Shown in pieces: positions 16,210 through 26,107 of a stretch of DNA of 35,396 nucleotides (positions are counted from its first letter, which is position 1; each line of letters begins with the position of its first letter). The DNA lies in the NCBI RefSeq assembly GCF_024159025.1, contig NZ_JAMYXC010000161.1:1-35396 (forward strand). Direction: 5' to 3'. This DNA comes from Limimaricola litoreus (GTDB lineage: Bacteria > Pseudomonadota > Alphaproteobacteria > Rhodobacterales > Rhodobacteraceae). Position numbers and translations under genes: made by a program. The notes under the pieces are model-generated. The model was not told the origin of the DNA, did not search any database, and worked only from the letters and a program-made list of their open reading frames with translations.

Positions 16210-19200
16210 AGGATCATGTAAGCGGGCAGTTCAACGCTGCGGAATTAGACCCTCTTCACTTCCGCAGGACGCTTGAGGCCCGCCTCCGTAGCTTCACAAC
16301 CGCTGCTGCGGCAGTTTCTCCCGTCGTCGCTCCCGCGCTTGGTCATGCCATCAGCAAAATGATCGAGGGGGAAACCCTTATACGGGGCCCCTTCGTCGAG
16401 AGTTTGCCTGACTTCGAGAAGGGGAGTTCGATCGAACAGCTGGTTTCGGATGGAATACTATCCGATCAGTGGAAAGGGATGTCCGAGAAAGCGCCTGGAG
16501 TTTGGAGACGGCCCCTCCATCGGCATCAGCAAGCCGCGATAGGCCGAGATGACAACTACATCGTCGCTACGGGCACCGGCTCTGGGAAAACGGAGTCATT
16601 TCTGTTCCCCTTGATCGATGATCTCATGCGTCATCGTAAAGAGAAGCCTGGGGTCAAGGCGATCCTTGTGTACCCGCTTAACGCGCTGGCCACCGACCAG
16701 ATGTTTCGTATAGCGCGGCTACTCTTTAATGAACTTGACGATCCGGGGATTACGCTTGGGCGCTTCACTGGGCAGACAACCCCCGGTGCCAGCCGGGCCG
16801 AGATCGAGCGTGAAATCTTATCTTCTCCCAGCTTCGAAGATGCGTTCCCAGACGCCCATAAAGCACCAAAGGGGTGGTTGCTTTCGCGCTCCGAAATGCT
16901 TGAAACACCGCCGGACATTCTGATTACGAACTATGCGATGCTGGAGCATGTATTGCTGCTGCCTCGCAACAGAACACTACTGAGAGATGCCGATCTTCGT
17001 TGGCTCGTGCTGGACGAACTGCACACCTACGCCGGGGCCCAAGCGATCGAAGTCGCCTTCTTGCTTCGAAAGCTGAAAGCGAACCTTGGTATGACAACCG
17101 GCAAACTCAGGTGCGTCGGGACGTCTGCGAGCTTGGACCCTGAGCGGAAGGACGATCTTACGAAATTTGCGGAAGATTTATTTAACGAACCGTTCGGGTC
17201 AGGCGATGCAGCCGTCATTACGGGCCAGCGGGAGCTCCACCCACGTTTGTCCGACGAGCGATCTACGCATTCACTTTCGCCAGAGGATTGGGTTTCTCTC
17301 GGTGAAGGGTTGACTCGCCTCCGCCGTGAAGGAGCTCTATTGCCCGAGGAGGAGCGCTTTCACGTCGAAAACTGGAATGATGAGTTGGGCTCTCTCTTGC
17401 CTCTGGAAGGCGAAGATCTGGGCGAGGCGCTACTGACCGCGCTTTCTGCCCTTTCAGAGGTTCGTCAAGTTGCCGCCGCACTTCACAACAAAACCAATGG
17501 CTTGATGCTGATCGAGCGCTTGGCCGGAGAAATCTTCAGGGGCGTGGATCAGGTACTCGCGGAACGCGCGTTGATAGCGCTGGTCAACACCGCCGTTCTC
17601 GCAGTTCCGCGACAAGGGGGAGGGTTTCCGCTACTCCCGGCCCGATATCATATTGCGGCGACGACCATCGAAGGGGCCTTGGTCGAACTCTCGGCAGATG
17701 CGCCAGAAAGATGGAGCCGGGTGCTCGCAGGGAAAATGGGTCGAGACTCGACTGAGAGCGCTCCTTCGGCCTTTCCATTGCTTGTGTGCCGGTCTTGTGG
17801 TGAGCCTTACATCGAGGCTTGGGATAATGGGATTCATCTGGCTGCCCTTCCACCCCGCAACAGCAATGGTGAGCGGACAGTCCTGCGTCTGACCGGCAGC
17901 ACTCCAGCAGCTTTAGACGAGGAAGAGGAGGAAGCCGAACAGACGGAATTCGTCCATGTCTTCCCAAGAACCGGCATGATCGCAGACGCCCCGGGAGAGG
18001 GTATCATCTCGCTTCAGCTCGCCGAATGCGTTGACGACGAGCATGACCGCAAAAAATATGTGAAAGCCTGCTTGGCGTGCGGGGAAAAGAAAGGTGCCTT
18101 CGCCGAACCCTTGACGACCATCTATGCGGGCGACGAGTCTACCTCAGCAATGGCAACGCAGACGCTACTGGAGGCACTGCCTGCCAAGCCGGACTCGGAC
18201 GCACCGCTGCGAGGGCGTTCGCTTTTGGCTTTCTCGGATAATCGTCAAGACGCCGCATTCTTTGCGCCATTTCTGGAGCGAATTTCTCGTGTCGAAGCGA
18301 TACGTGGTGCCATAATCGATGCTGTGCGTTCCGAAGAAGGGCTAACAATTACCAATCTCGCGGCCGAAGCGAGCGCACGCCTCAAGAAGCACCGCTTCCG
18401 CGTCTTCGACAGAGGCGACCAATCCGCGCCTCTCTCTGGGTCAGAGATGAAAGACCGGATGACCGCCCTGGTCACGGCTGAAATTACGCTCGGTGGACGC
18501 GGTCGCGACTCGCTTGAAGCGTATGGGCTTCTCTCGGTTGAGCACGACGGATTGGAAAAGATTGAGCGCCGCGTGGCGCGAGCGCTGGAAGACAGCGGCA
18601 AACCGCATTTGAGCGGTTACGTCTCCGGCGTTATGCATCTGATCTTGATGATGATGCGCCAAAGTCGAGCGATTTCAGATCTGGACGGTCGTTTGGATCT
18701 CGGAGACGAGGCGATTTGGGGCCGGGGATTGGGATCTGAGCGCATTTCTTGGGAGCTTCGAAAAGAAAGTAATGCCTCGCGGATGCGGCGGGTTTTGCCG
18801 ACAAGACCACGTGATAGGACGCGGTTGATTTGGGTGCTGTGTGATCGACTCGGTCTGTCGCGGGAAGATGCTGATTCAGTCGCCGAAGCGTGCTGGAATG
18901 ATATGGTTCGCCCGCGCGTTGGCGTCCTGAAGAAGGGCAGCTTGGCGATGGTTATCGACCTCGACAAGGTCAAACTTGGCAAGACTTCCGAACGATATCG
19001 GTGCGACTCTTGCGGCCGAATTGCGTCATTCGATCTTGGCGGCGTTTGTCTTGCAAATCGGTGTGAGGGGGCGGTATCGAAGTTGCCGGCTGCTGGAACA
19101 GACGGTGACGTTGCTGGGAATTATTATGTTGAGCGGTGGCTTTCACAGCCCGGCGCTGCAATTGCGAGAGAGCATACCGCAGCAATTGGAACTGCGCTTC

Positions 19201-22124
19201 GAAACGAGATCGAAGGCAATTTTCGCACCGGGGAAGTAAATGTCCTCAGCTGCACTACAACCATGGAAATGGGCGTCGATCTCGGGGATCTCGAGGCCGT
19301 TATCTGCCGGAATGTACCTCCAGGGATCGCAAACTATCAGCAGCGCGCTGGACGCGCTGGTCGACGGGCTCAGGTCGCGCCTATCGCTCTTACGATCGCC
19401 AGAGGTAGTCGATACGATCAAGCCTCGTTCAGGCGATTTGACGACTATCTGAAAGCTCTGCCGAACGTCCCCTACATCAACTTGGAAAATCCACGTTTCT
19501 TTCACCGGCATCAAGTCTCATGCGTGCTGGCGGGGTGGTTCACCCGAAGGCTCGCGGCGAGTTCGCGCTCAGGCTCTCCGAGGTTACGAGATGTACTGGG
19601 AGAGCGGCTTGACAGCACTGCTCACAAAATCCTGCTGGAAGACTTCACCATTTGGTTGCAGTCGGATCAGGGAAAACAGGCGTTGGGGACAGCGCAGGCG
19701 ATGGCTGCGGGCCTTCCGAATGGCGTCGGCCTTCAAGGCACGGATTTACTCAGACATGTGAAAGATGAGGCACTTTCGCGGTGGCTGAACGATGTTTGTG
19801 GGCGCTGGCAGCTAATTGATGACCGCGCGCAGAGAGCTGACGCAGAAGCGGCTGAGGCGGAAAGTGAGACGGAGAAACAGCGGGCCAATGGGCGGGTATT
19901 TCGGGCGGGAAAGGAGAAACAGTTGTTCCTTGATCGGCTGTTGACCGAAAGCCTTTCCAGACTCGGGATTATCCCGACATACAGTTTTCCAGTGAGCTCT
20001 CTTAGCTTGGAGGTGGTCAGGGACCGCGGTCACGGACGTGGTAGCGATGACATCGAACTGGCGCGCGACGCGTCGCTTGCGATTTCTGAGTTCGCGCCGG
20101 GGGCAGAGACCATCGCTGCGGGGCGGGTTTGGACCAGCGCAGGCATCTCTCGACGGAGTTCGCACACTGCGAACGATGTCTGGATGGAAGAAGGTCGCCT
20201 TCAGATTTGTCGGAATTGTCGAAACGTGGAGCGGCTCCAAACAGACGGAGAAACTCTTCAGGCCTGTCCCTCCTGCGGAGGCAACGTGGAGCCTCCTCGG
20301 CGCTTTCTGGAACCAGTAGGATTTCTAACCAACTATAAGGAGCGTGCCGGGGGCGAACCGGGGTCGTCCCGATTGCGCCCACGTGCGGTCGACGAAGCTC
20401 GTTTGCTCACGAAAGCGCCGTCCAATCTGATGGGTGCCACCGACGTGCGCGATGTCAGTACTTATTTTGCTTCGGCCATTGGCAGCGCTGATCATCCGGA
20501 GGGTCGGATGATCGTCGTGAACCGCGGCCCCAATGGGACGGGCTACATGCGCTGTCCCAGATGCGAACACGCTGAACCGGCGCCTAAAAGCTATTTCGGT
20601 TTTTCTCCATTGAGCTCCAAACATCACGACCCCCGTACCGGCGACCCATGCCCCGTCGAAGAGCTCAAAGGTTCAACCGACCTCGCCCACACTTACTCGA
20701 CGGATATCAGGCTCATCCGGATAGCAGTCCCGATTGATCCTCCGAAGTCACCAGTAGATGAACGTGCGTGGCAAGAAGATGTCCTGCGTAGCGCAGCCGA
20801 GGCGATCAGGCTTGCAGCAGCGGACATGCTCGGGACCGATCCGAGGGATCTGCGGGCCACATTCGAACTGGCTCCCGCGGGTGGCTTCGATATTGTTTTG
20901 GCTGACGCCACGCCTGGAGGCGCCGGCTACGCTCGTAGGCTCGTTGAAGAGAGTCGTTTCTCCGCTCGCAGGCTTCTGCTCGAAGCGATTAACAAACTTG
21001 ATTGTGAGAAAGACTGCCAAACCACCTGCGTTCACTGCCTGAATGACTATTCCAATCAGATTTGGTGGGATCGCATGGATCGGCATCTCTCGCGAAGCTG
21101 GTTGGAGAAAGTGGCGGCGCGGTCGATCGCCCGGCCAAAACATGTCCCAGAAGACGCGGTTCCTTGTTTGGCGCCTCTCGGTATTGCTCTTGGGCCCGTC
21201 TTGAAGGGGCATAAGCAAGTGATTGCTGTTGGGTCTTCTATTTGGGGCGCAGAGGAACCGGAGACTTCTTTGGGTAGCGCCCGCGCCCTCCGCGATTGGC
21301 TGGAGGATGACCAGGGCCGTAGAGCTTGGCTCGTCCTTCCAGATCACGACGAGAACAGCCCAACCGGAACAGACCGACAGATTGCCGAAATGCTTAGGCC
21401 TATCGAGGACCCTGGGCGCCTTGTCTTCGTGAGATTGAGCGAAAGCGAGCTTCGGACAGCGCCACGGCTAACGATGTTCGGCGGACTCGCAAATGAGGAG
21501 CTCTTCGACACAGAGCCAAAGCAATGCCTGATGTCCGGAATAGGGAGTGGGGTTTGCTTCAGGCGACATGGGGTGGATGATATGGCGTCTTTGTGGGTCG
21601 CCAAGCACGCTCAGGAGGTCTTGAAGGCACCAAAGTCAGAGTTGTTCGCAAAGCTCTTGGATCGGCTCGTCGTTCATCGGTTTCAGGCCGGAACGCCTCG
21701 AAATGTTGCCGCGGTATTTCAGGAACTCAACGGGCAAACTGTTTCCGTTGCTATTCAAGATCCTTGGATTGGTGCGCAGCATCGAAACCGCGAGAAACTT
21801 GGAGAATTTCTCCGTGCTCTTGGGCAGGCGGGGGTTGCCATTAAAGAACTGAAGCTGACTTGGAACCCGCGAAACGGAGACGATCACCGCAATGTTCAAA
21901 GCGAAGGGCTGCGAGAGGTCTCCCAACTACACTTGTCTAAGGAAGTCGCGCTTCGCCCTTGGGAGCCCTCACGCGGGCAACATTTTCATGATCGAATTGT
22001 CCAGATCCGGCAGGAAGCAACGGGAGTGACTTGGCGAGTTGATGTCACCTCCGGAATCGACAACCTGATGTCATATCAGAAGGAGTGCAATTTGTTTATC
22101 GAAAAGCTTCACTCTATCAATTGA
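16206..22124 (+). CDS. druE: DEAD-box helicase with DUF1998-like C-terminus (DruE-like, Druantia)
   Basis: This 1972-aa SF2 helicase is the putative effector of a Druantia system. The N-terminus carries Walker A ATGTGSGKTE (near residue 121), a DELH box (near 269) and motif III GTSAS. The second RecA domain has TTTMEMGVDLGDLEAV and QQRAGRAGRR (near 1045). Many Cys pairs suggest bound zinc: CRSCGEPY, CLACGEKKG, CDSCGRIA, CRNCRN with CPSCGGN, CPRCEH, and the DUF1998/MrfA-type cluster CEKDCQTTCVHCLNDYSNQ near 1600. A C-terminal region of about 350 residues follows without known motif. Length and layout match DruE, which is shared by all Druantia types. The GTG start has GAGGAG upstream and overlaps the druH-like stop. 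DISARM DrmA/DrmB was considered, but there the helicase and DUF1998 are separate and a methylase is present. Confidence 0.75.
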   Translation: MKDHVSGQFNAAELDPLHFRRTLEARLRSFTTAAAAVSPVVAPALGHAISKMIEGETLIRGPFVESLPDFEKGSSIEQLVSDGILSDQWKGMSEKAPGVWRRPLHRHQQAAIGRDDNYIVATGTGSGKTESFLFPLIDDLMRHRKEKPGVKAILVYPLNALATDQMFRIARLLFNELDDPGITLGRFTGQTTPGASRAEIEREILSSPSFEDAFPDAHKAPKGWLLSRSEMLETPPDILITNYAMLEHVLLLPRNRTLLRDADLRWLVLDELHTYAGAQAIEVAFLLRKLKANLGMTTGKLRCVGTSASLDPERKDDLTKFAEDLFNEPFGSGDAAVITGQRELHPRLSDERSTHSLSPEDWVSLGEGLTRLRREGALLPEEERFHVENWNDELGSLLPLEGEDLGEALLTALSALSEVRQVAAALHNKTNGLMLIERLAGEIFRGVDQVLAERALIALVNTAVLAVPRQGGGFPLLPARYHIAATTIEGALVELSADAPERWSRVLAGKMGRDSTESAPSAFPLLVCRSCGEPYIEAWDNGIHLAALPPRNSNGERTVLRLTGSTPAALDEEEEEAEQTEFVHVFPRTGMIADAPGEGIISLQLAECVDDEHDRKKYVKACLACGEKKGAFAEPLTTIYAGDESTSAMATQTLLEALPAKPDSDAPLRGRSLLAFSDNRQDAAFFAPFLERISRVEAIRGAIIDAVRSEEGLTITNLAAEASARLKKHRFRVFDRGDQSAPLSGSEMKDRMTALVTAEITLGGRGRDSLEAYGLLSVEHDGLEKIERRVARALEDSGKPHLSGYVSGVMHLILMMMRQSRAISDLDGRLDLGDEAIWGRGLGSERISWELRKESNASRMRRVLPTRPRDRTRLIWVLCDRLGLSREDADSVAEACWNDMVRPRVGVLKKGSLAMVIDLDKVKLGKTSERYRCDSCGRIASFDLGGVCLANRCEGAVSKLPAAGTDGDVAGNYYVERWLSQPGAAIAREHTAAIGTALRNEIEGNFRTGEVNVLSCTTTMEMGVDLGDLEAVICRNVPPGIANYQQRAGRAGRRAQVAPIALTIARGSRYDQASFRRFDDYLKALPNVPYINLENPRFFHRHQVSCVLAGWFTRRLAASSRSGSPRLRDVLGERLDSTAHKILLEDFTIWLQSDQGKQALGTAQAMAAGLPNGVGLQGTDLLRHVKDEALSRWLNDVCGRWQLIDDRAQRADAEAAEAESETEKQRANGRVFRAGKEKQLFLDRLLTESLSRLGIIPTYSFPVSSLSLEVVRDRGHGRGSDDIELARDASLAISEFAPGAETIAAGRVWTSAGISRRSSHTANDVWMEEGRLQICRNCRNVERLQTDGETLQACPSCGGNVEPPRRFLEPVGFLTNYKERAGGEPGSSRLRPRAVDEARLLTKAPSNLMGATDVRDVSTYFASAIGSADHPEGRMIVVNRGPNGTGYMRCPRCEHAEPAPKSYFGFSPLSSKHHDPRTGDPCPVEELKGSTDLAHTYSTDIRLIRIAVPIDPPKSPVDERAWQEDVLRSAAEAIRLAAADMLGTDPRDLRATFELAPAGGFDIVLADATPGGAGYARRLVEESRFSARRLLLEAINKLDCEKDCQTTCVHCLNDYSNQIWWDRMDRHLSRSWLEKVAARSIARPKHVPEDAVPCLAPLGIALGPVLKGHKQVIAVGSSIWGAEEPETSLGSARALRDWLEDDQGRRAWLVLPDHDENSPTGTDRQIAEMLRPIEDPGRLVFVRLSESELRTAPRLTMFGGLANEELFDTEPKQCLMSGIGSGVCFRRHGVDDMASLWVAKHAQEVLKAPKSELFAKLLDRLVVHRFQAGTPRNVAAVFQELNGQTVSVAIQDPWIGAQHRNREKLGEFLRALGQAGVAIKELKLTWNPRNGDDHRNVQSEGLREVSQLHLSKEVALRPWEPSRGQHFHDRIVQIRQEATGVTWRVDVTSGIDNLMSYQKECNLFIEKLHSIN

Positions 22125-22463
22125 TTTATCGGAACACCTCCTGTCGGCACTGAGTAAATTTCCCCGGGAAATCTGGAGCAGTGTCATGTCGTTATTCCAC
22201 CGGATGTTTTGATCTGATGCTATGGATGGTCTCTACGACGTTAGGGGATTCGAAGGCGATGCACCTGGGGCGGGTGCATCGCTGCATCTGGCTGTTCGCG
22301 CGGCTCGATACGCCTTCTAATCCTGATGAAGTTCGCAGCTCGGGTCCCTGATCGTGGCTGATGAGATATTACTGCCGCTTTAGTCAACTTTATCGCGAAT
22401 TGGGCCTTCTTGCGGACACAGGCTTGAGGTTAGCGTGGCGCCAAGAAAAGCGAGGAGGGGCGA
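22125..22463. other. Intergenic gap between the two defence-type gene blocks, with a hairpin
   Basis: No supported gene in 339 bases. A hairpin at 22256-22282 has perfect 10-bp arms (GCGATGCACC/GGTGCATCGC) and a 7-base loop but no T-run. It may end or modulate transcription between the helicase gene and the next operon, whose promoter should lie in the right half. I cannot point to a clear promoter. Confidence 0.45.
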
Positions 22464-25400
22464 GTGCGCTACGTTGACGACGGATTCATTTTGAGTGCGC
22501 AAGACCTGATAGGACACGCCAATTGCAGCCACCTCACTGCCCTCGATATTGAGGTCGCGACCGGTCAGGCCCAAAAGCCGAAACAGTACGACCCTTTGCT
22601 CGAGATCTTGAGGGAGCGGGGCCAGAACCACGAGCAGTCCTATATCGAACATCTGCAAGCTTCAGGTCTTCGCGTTCACGTCATCGAAGGTGTCGACATC
22701 ACCGATGACGCTGTCTCGAAAACATTTGCCGCTATGGAGGCAGGCCATGAGGTTATCGTCCAAGCGGCGCTGAGGAACGGCAAGTGGCTCGGGCGCGCCG
22801 ATATCCTGCGGCGGGTCGAGAAACCTTGTGCGCACTGGACCCACTCCTATGAAGTGGTCGATACAAAGCTCGCCCGTGAGACCAAGGGTGGGACGGTCTT
22901 GCAGCTCTGCCTCTATGGCGATCTGCTCGAGCACATGCAGGGCATCGCGCCTGAGTGGCTTTATGTCGTATCACCATGGTCCGACTTCGAACCCCAGAGG
23001 TTTCGCTTTGCCGATTACGCCGCCTACTACCGGCGCATGAAGTCAGCTGCCGAGGATGCCTCGTCGCTTGACTATGAGCCCGCGACGTACCCTGATCCGA
23101 CAGAGCATTGCGACATCTGTCGGTGGCAGCAGACCTGCGATGATCGCCGGCGCCAAGACGATCACCTTTGCCTTGTCGCGGGCATTTCCAAGAACCAGAT
23201 CTCCGAGTTCGAGGCGAACGGTATCAAGACGCTGAAGGCTTTGGCAGAGCTTCCGGGCGAAATCCCGTTCAAGCCCCAGCGTGGCGCTCTGCATGGCTTC
23301 GAGAAGTCCCGCGCGCAGGCGTCTATCCAGCAGGAGGGACGAAAGACAGGCGAGCCATGCTACCGTTTGCTGGATGTCGCCCCCGAACTCGGCCTTGCCG
23401 CCCTGCCGCAACCGTCAGACGGCGACGTCTTCTTCGATATCGAAAGCGACCAGTTCGTTGGAGAACACGGGATCGAGTACCTCTTCGGCTACACATTCCA
23501 AAATGAAAACGGCGAATTCGCATATGTGGAGGACTGGGCCTTCGACAGGGCAGGCGAGAAAGCGATTTTCGAAAGGTTCGCGGACTTCGTCGCTGAGCGT
23601 CGCAGGGCCTACCCCGATATGCATGTCTATCATTTCGGGGGCTACGAGTCTGGTGCGCTGAAACGCTTGATGGGCCGCTACGCGACCCGTGAAGGAGAGG
23701 TCGATAACTTTCTGAGGGGAAGGGTGCTTGTTGATCTGCTGAGCGTTGTACGCAATGCGCTCATGGCGAGCGTCGAGAGTTACTCTCTGAAGCAGCTTGA
23801 GCCGTTCTACGCCTTCACCCGGCAGACACCTCTTCGGGACGCAAACATCGCATTGACGAAGCTCACGGCCGGGCTGGAACTCGGAGATATTCCATCAATC
23901 TCTGAGCAAACGAAAACGGTCGTCGCGAGCTATAACCGGGATGACTGTCTTTCGACGGCAGGCCTGAGGAACTGGCTGGAGACGCTCCGCGACGAGCTCA
24001 TAGGGTCGGGGATCGAGGTTCCGCGGCGGGAGCCAGGCAAGGACGGCCCGAGCGAAGAGCTGACTGAACAGCAAATTCGTATCCAGAACTTGATCGAAAA
24101 GCTCACAAGGGACGTGCCGGTCGATCCCGAGCAACGAAGCGCCGAACAACAGGGTCGCTGGCTTCTTGCCCACATTCTTGAGTGGCATCGCCGGGAAGAG
24201 AAGGCCCTCTGGTGGGAGTTTTTCCGGCTGAAGGCGTCGAGTGCCGAGGAGCTTCTTGCAGAGAAGGCCGCGATCGGCAGGCTCCAGCTTGTCGAGACCG
24301 TGGCCGAAAGCAAGACAGGCATTCCGATCCATCGCTATCGCTTTGATTTGCAGGATACGGACATCCGCGGGGGCGAGCAGCTCTATTCTGTAGGCGGGGA
24401 GAAGCTCGGCACAGCCGAGCAAATTTCTCTCGAAGACCGGACAATCGACATCAAGAAGTCCCGCGCCACAGCCGACCTGCACCCTTCGGCCGTCTATGCG
24501 CACAAGGTGATCGACACAAAGGAGCAAGCCGGATCGCTTTTTCGGCTGGGAGAGTACGTGGTCGAGCATGGGCTCTTGGGTGAGGGGGACTATCAAGCGG
24601 CTCGGCAACTGCTCATGCGCACGCCAATGGACATCGGCGGCGCGCCATTCCAGGCCGATGGGGAAAGCACGCTCGATGCAGCCCTGAGGATCGCGAAGGT
24701 TCTCGAGAGCGGCGTGCTTCCGATCCAGGGGCCACCGGGAACCGGCAAGTCCTTTACAGGTGCACGCATGATCTGCGAACTCGTAAAGCGCGGCAAAACC
24801 GTCGGGATTACGGCCAACAGCCATAAGGTCATCCGCAATCTCATCGACAAGGTCGTCGAGGCCGCGCCCGATTGTGAAGCAGATCTCGTCTGCGTGCAAA
24901 AGCCCGAATCCGGGAGCAAGAAGAGGCCCACCGAGGCGTTGTTCTTCGCCAAGAAAAATAGCGATCTTATTGAGGCTCTGGGCGGAGGTGGCGCGCAGGT
25001 GGCCGGTGCGACGCATTTCTTCTGGTCACGGGAAGATGCCAAGGATCTGGTGGATGTGCTGGTCGTCGACGAGGCGGGGCAAATGTCGCTCGCGAATGTT
25101 CTCGCCGTGGCGCAGGCTGCCAAAGCAGTGATCATGCTTGGCGACCCGCAGCAGTTGGAGCAACCCACGCAGGGATCTCATCCGGACGGCACCGGCGTTT
25201 CCGCACTGGATCATCTATTGGGCGGCAGGCAAACCATCACTCCTGAACAGGGCTTGTTCCTCGGGGTCTCATTCCGGCTCCACTCCGACATTTGTGCCTT
25301 CAATTCGGGTCTCTTCTATGAAGGGAAGCTCAAGTCAGCACCAGGCTGCCAGTTGCAGGTCCTGACGCCGGAAGGGCCGACAGGCAATTCCGGGCTTTGC

Positions 25401-25880
25401 TACATGCCTGTTCCGCACGAGGGGAACACAAGCGCATCCATAGAAGAGGCAGAGGCGGTAAAGTGTCTCGTCGAGAACATCCTCGCCCAAGACGTCAGCT
25501 GGATTGATCGGGAAAGCGCCGAGCGTGAGGTTGGTCTCGACGATATTCTGATCATCGCGCCCTACAATGCTCAGGTCTTCGAGCTTCGAGAGCGACTGCC
25601 TGAGGCGCGTGTGGGCACGGTTGATAAATTCCAAGGGCAGGAGGCGCCCATTGCCATCTACTCGATGACCACGTCGAGCCATGCGGATGCGCCGCGAGGC
25701 ATGGAGTTCCTCTACAGTGGAAACCGCTTCAACGTGGCCATCAGCCGCGCAAAATGTCTCGCAATACTCGTGGCATCGCCGGGTGTCTTCGAGGCCGAGT
25801 GTCGCACACCGAGGCAAATGCAGCTCGCGAATGCATTCTGCCGATACCTTGAGGTCAGCAAGGAGATATCGCCACAATGA
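22464..25880 (+). CDS. Cas4/RecB-like nuclease + RNase H-like exonuclease + SF1 helicase fusion (TM0106-type)
   Basis: Three activities appear in one 1138-aa chain. Residues 1 to about 230 are a RecB/Cas4-like nuclease: a VVDTK active-site strand near 132, QLCLYGDLL, and Cys at about 21 plus CDICRWQQTC near 216, a pattern like the Fe-S clusters of Cas4/AddB. Residues about 320-520 form a DEDD-type RNase H-like domain (FDIES near 324, HFGGYES, YNRDDC). Residues about 735-1130 are a Dna2/Upf1-like SF1 helicase: GPPGTGKS near 753, VVDEAGQ near 867, GDPQQL, VDKFQGQEA near 1050, FNVAISRAK near 1089. This matches TM0106-family RecB-like proteins. The GTG start has GAGGAGGGG upstream. It leads a compact operon with NAD/ADP-ribose and phosphoester enzymes, suggesting DNA processing in defence or repair. 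Confidence 0.85.
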   Translation: MRYVDDGFILSAQDLIGHANCSHLTALDIEVATGQAQKPKQYDPLLEILRERGQNHEQSYIEHLQASGLRVHVIEGVDITDDAVSKTFAAMEAGHEVIVQAALRNGKWLGRADILRRVEKPCAHWTHSYEVVDTKLARETKGGTVLQLCLYGDLLEHMQGIAPEWLYVVSPWSDFEPQRFRFADYAAYYRRMKSAAEDASSLDYEPATYPDPTEHCDICRWQQTCDDRRRQDDHLCLVAGISKNQISEFEANGIKTLKALAELPGEIPFKPQRGALHGFEKSRAQASIQQEGRKTGEPCYRLLDVAPELGLAALPQPSDGDVFFDIESDQFVGEHGIEYLFGYTFQNENGEFAYVEDWAFDRAGEKAIFERFADFVAERRRAYPDMHVYHFGGYESGALKRLMGRYATREGEVDNFLRGRVLVDLLSVVRNALMASVESYSLKQLEPFYAFTRQTPLRDANIALTKLTAGLELGDIPSISEQTKTVVASYNRDDCLSTAGLRNWLETLRDELIGSGIEVPRREPGKDGPSEELTEQQIRIQNLIEKLTRDVPVDPEQRSAEQQGRWLLAHILEWHRREEKALWWEFFRLKASSAEELLAEKAAIGRLQLVETVAESKTGIPIHRYRFDLQDTDIRGGEQLYSVGGEKLGTAEQISLEDRTIDIKKSRATADLHPSAVYAHKVIDTKEQAGSLFRLGEYVVEHGLLGEGDYQAARQLLMRTPMDIGGAPFQADGESTLDAALRIAKVLESGVLPIQGPPGTGKSFTGARMICELVKRGKTVGITANSHKVIRNLIDKVVEAAPDCEADLVCVQKPESGSKKRPTEALFFAKKNSDLIEALGGGGAQVAGATHFFWSREDAKDLVDVLVVDEAGQMSLANVLAVAQAAKAVIMLGDPQQLEQPTQGSHPDGTGVSALDHLLGGRQTITPEQGLFLGVSFRLHSDICAFNSGLFYEGKLKSAPGCQLQVLTPEGPTGNSGLCYMPVPHEGNTSASIEEAEAVKCLVENILAQDVSWIDRESAEREVGLDDILIIAPYNAQVFELRERLPEARVGTVDKFQGQEAPIAIYSMTTSSHADAPRGMEFLYSGNRFNVAISRAKCLAILVASPGVFEAECRTPRQMQLANAFCRYLEVSKEISPQ

Positions 25881-26107
25881 TCGACCCGAGCGTCGATCTG
25901 GGCCGGCATACCGATCAAACCCTGAAAGGTGCCTCGCGCAACTTGGTTCGCAGGGAGCTTCCGCGCTCCGACAAATGTCGAGCTGGTATCTACCTCTGCC
26001 GCCTGCGGACTGTGACAGGCGACCGCCGGCAGGAGGGCCAGGGTCGTTTCTACGCCTCTCCTGAGGCCGAAAAACGAGAATGTAATTCGCTAAGCCAAGG
26101 GGAAACG

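Noticed and set aside
11171-22124. DISARM or BREX system
   Set aside because: No methyltransferase, PLD nuclease, PglZ or BrxC-like gene is present, and helicase and DUF1998-like parts are in one chain, which fits Druantia better.
23895-25016. 373-codon leftward ORF inside the nuclease-helicase gene
   Set aside because: Opposite strand of conserved helicase motifs; no motif or ribosome site of its own.
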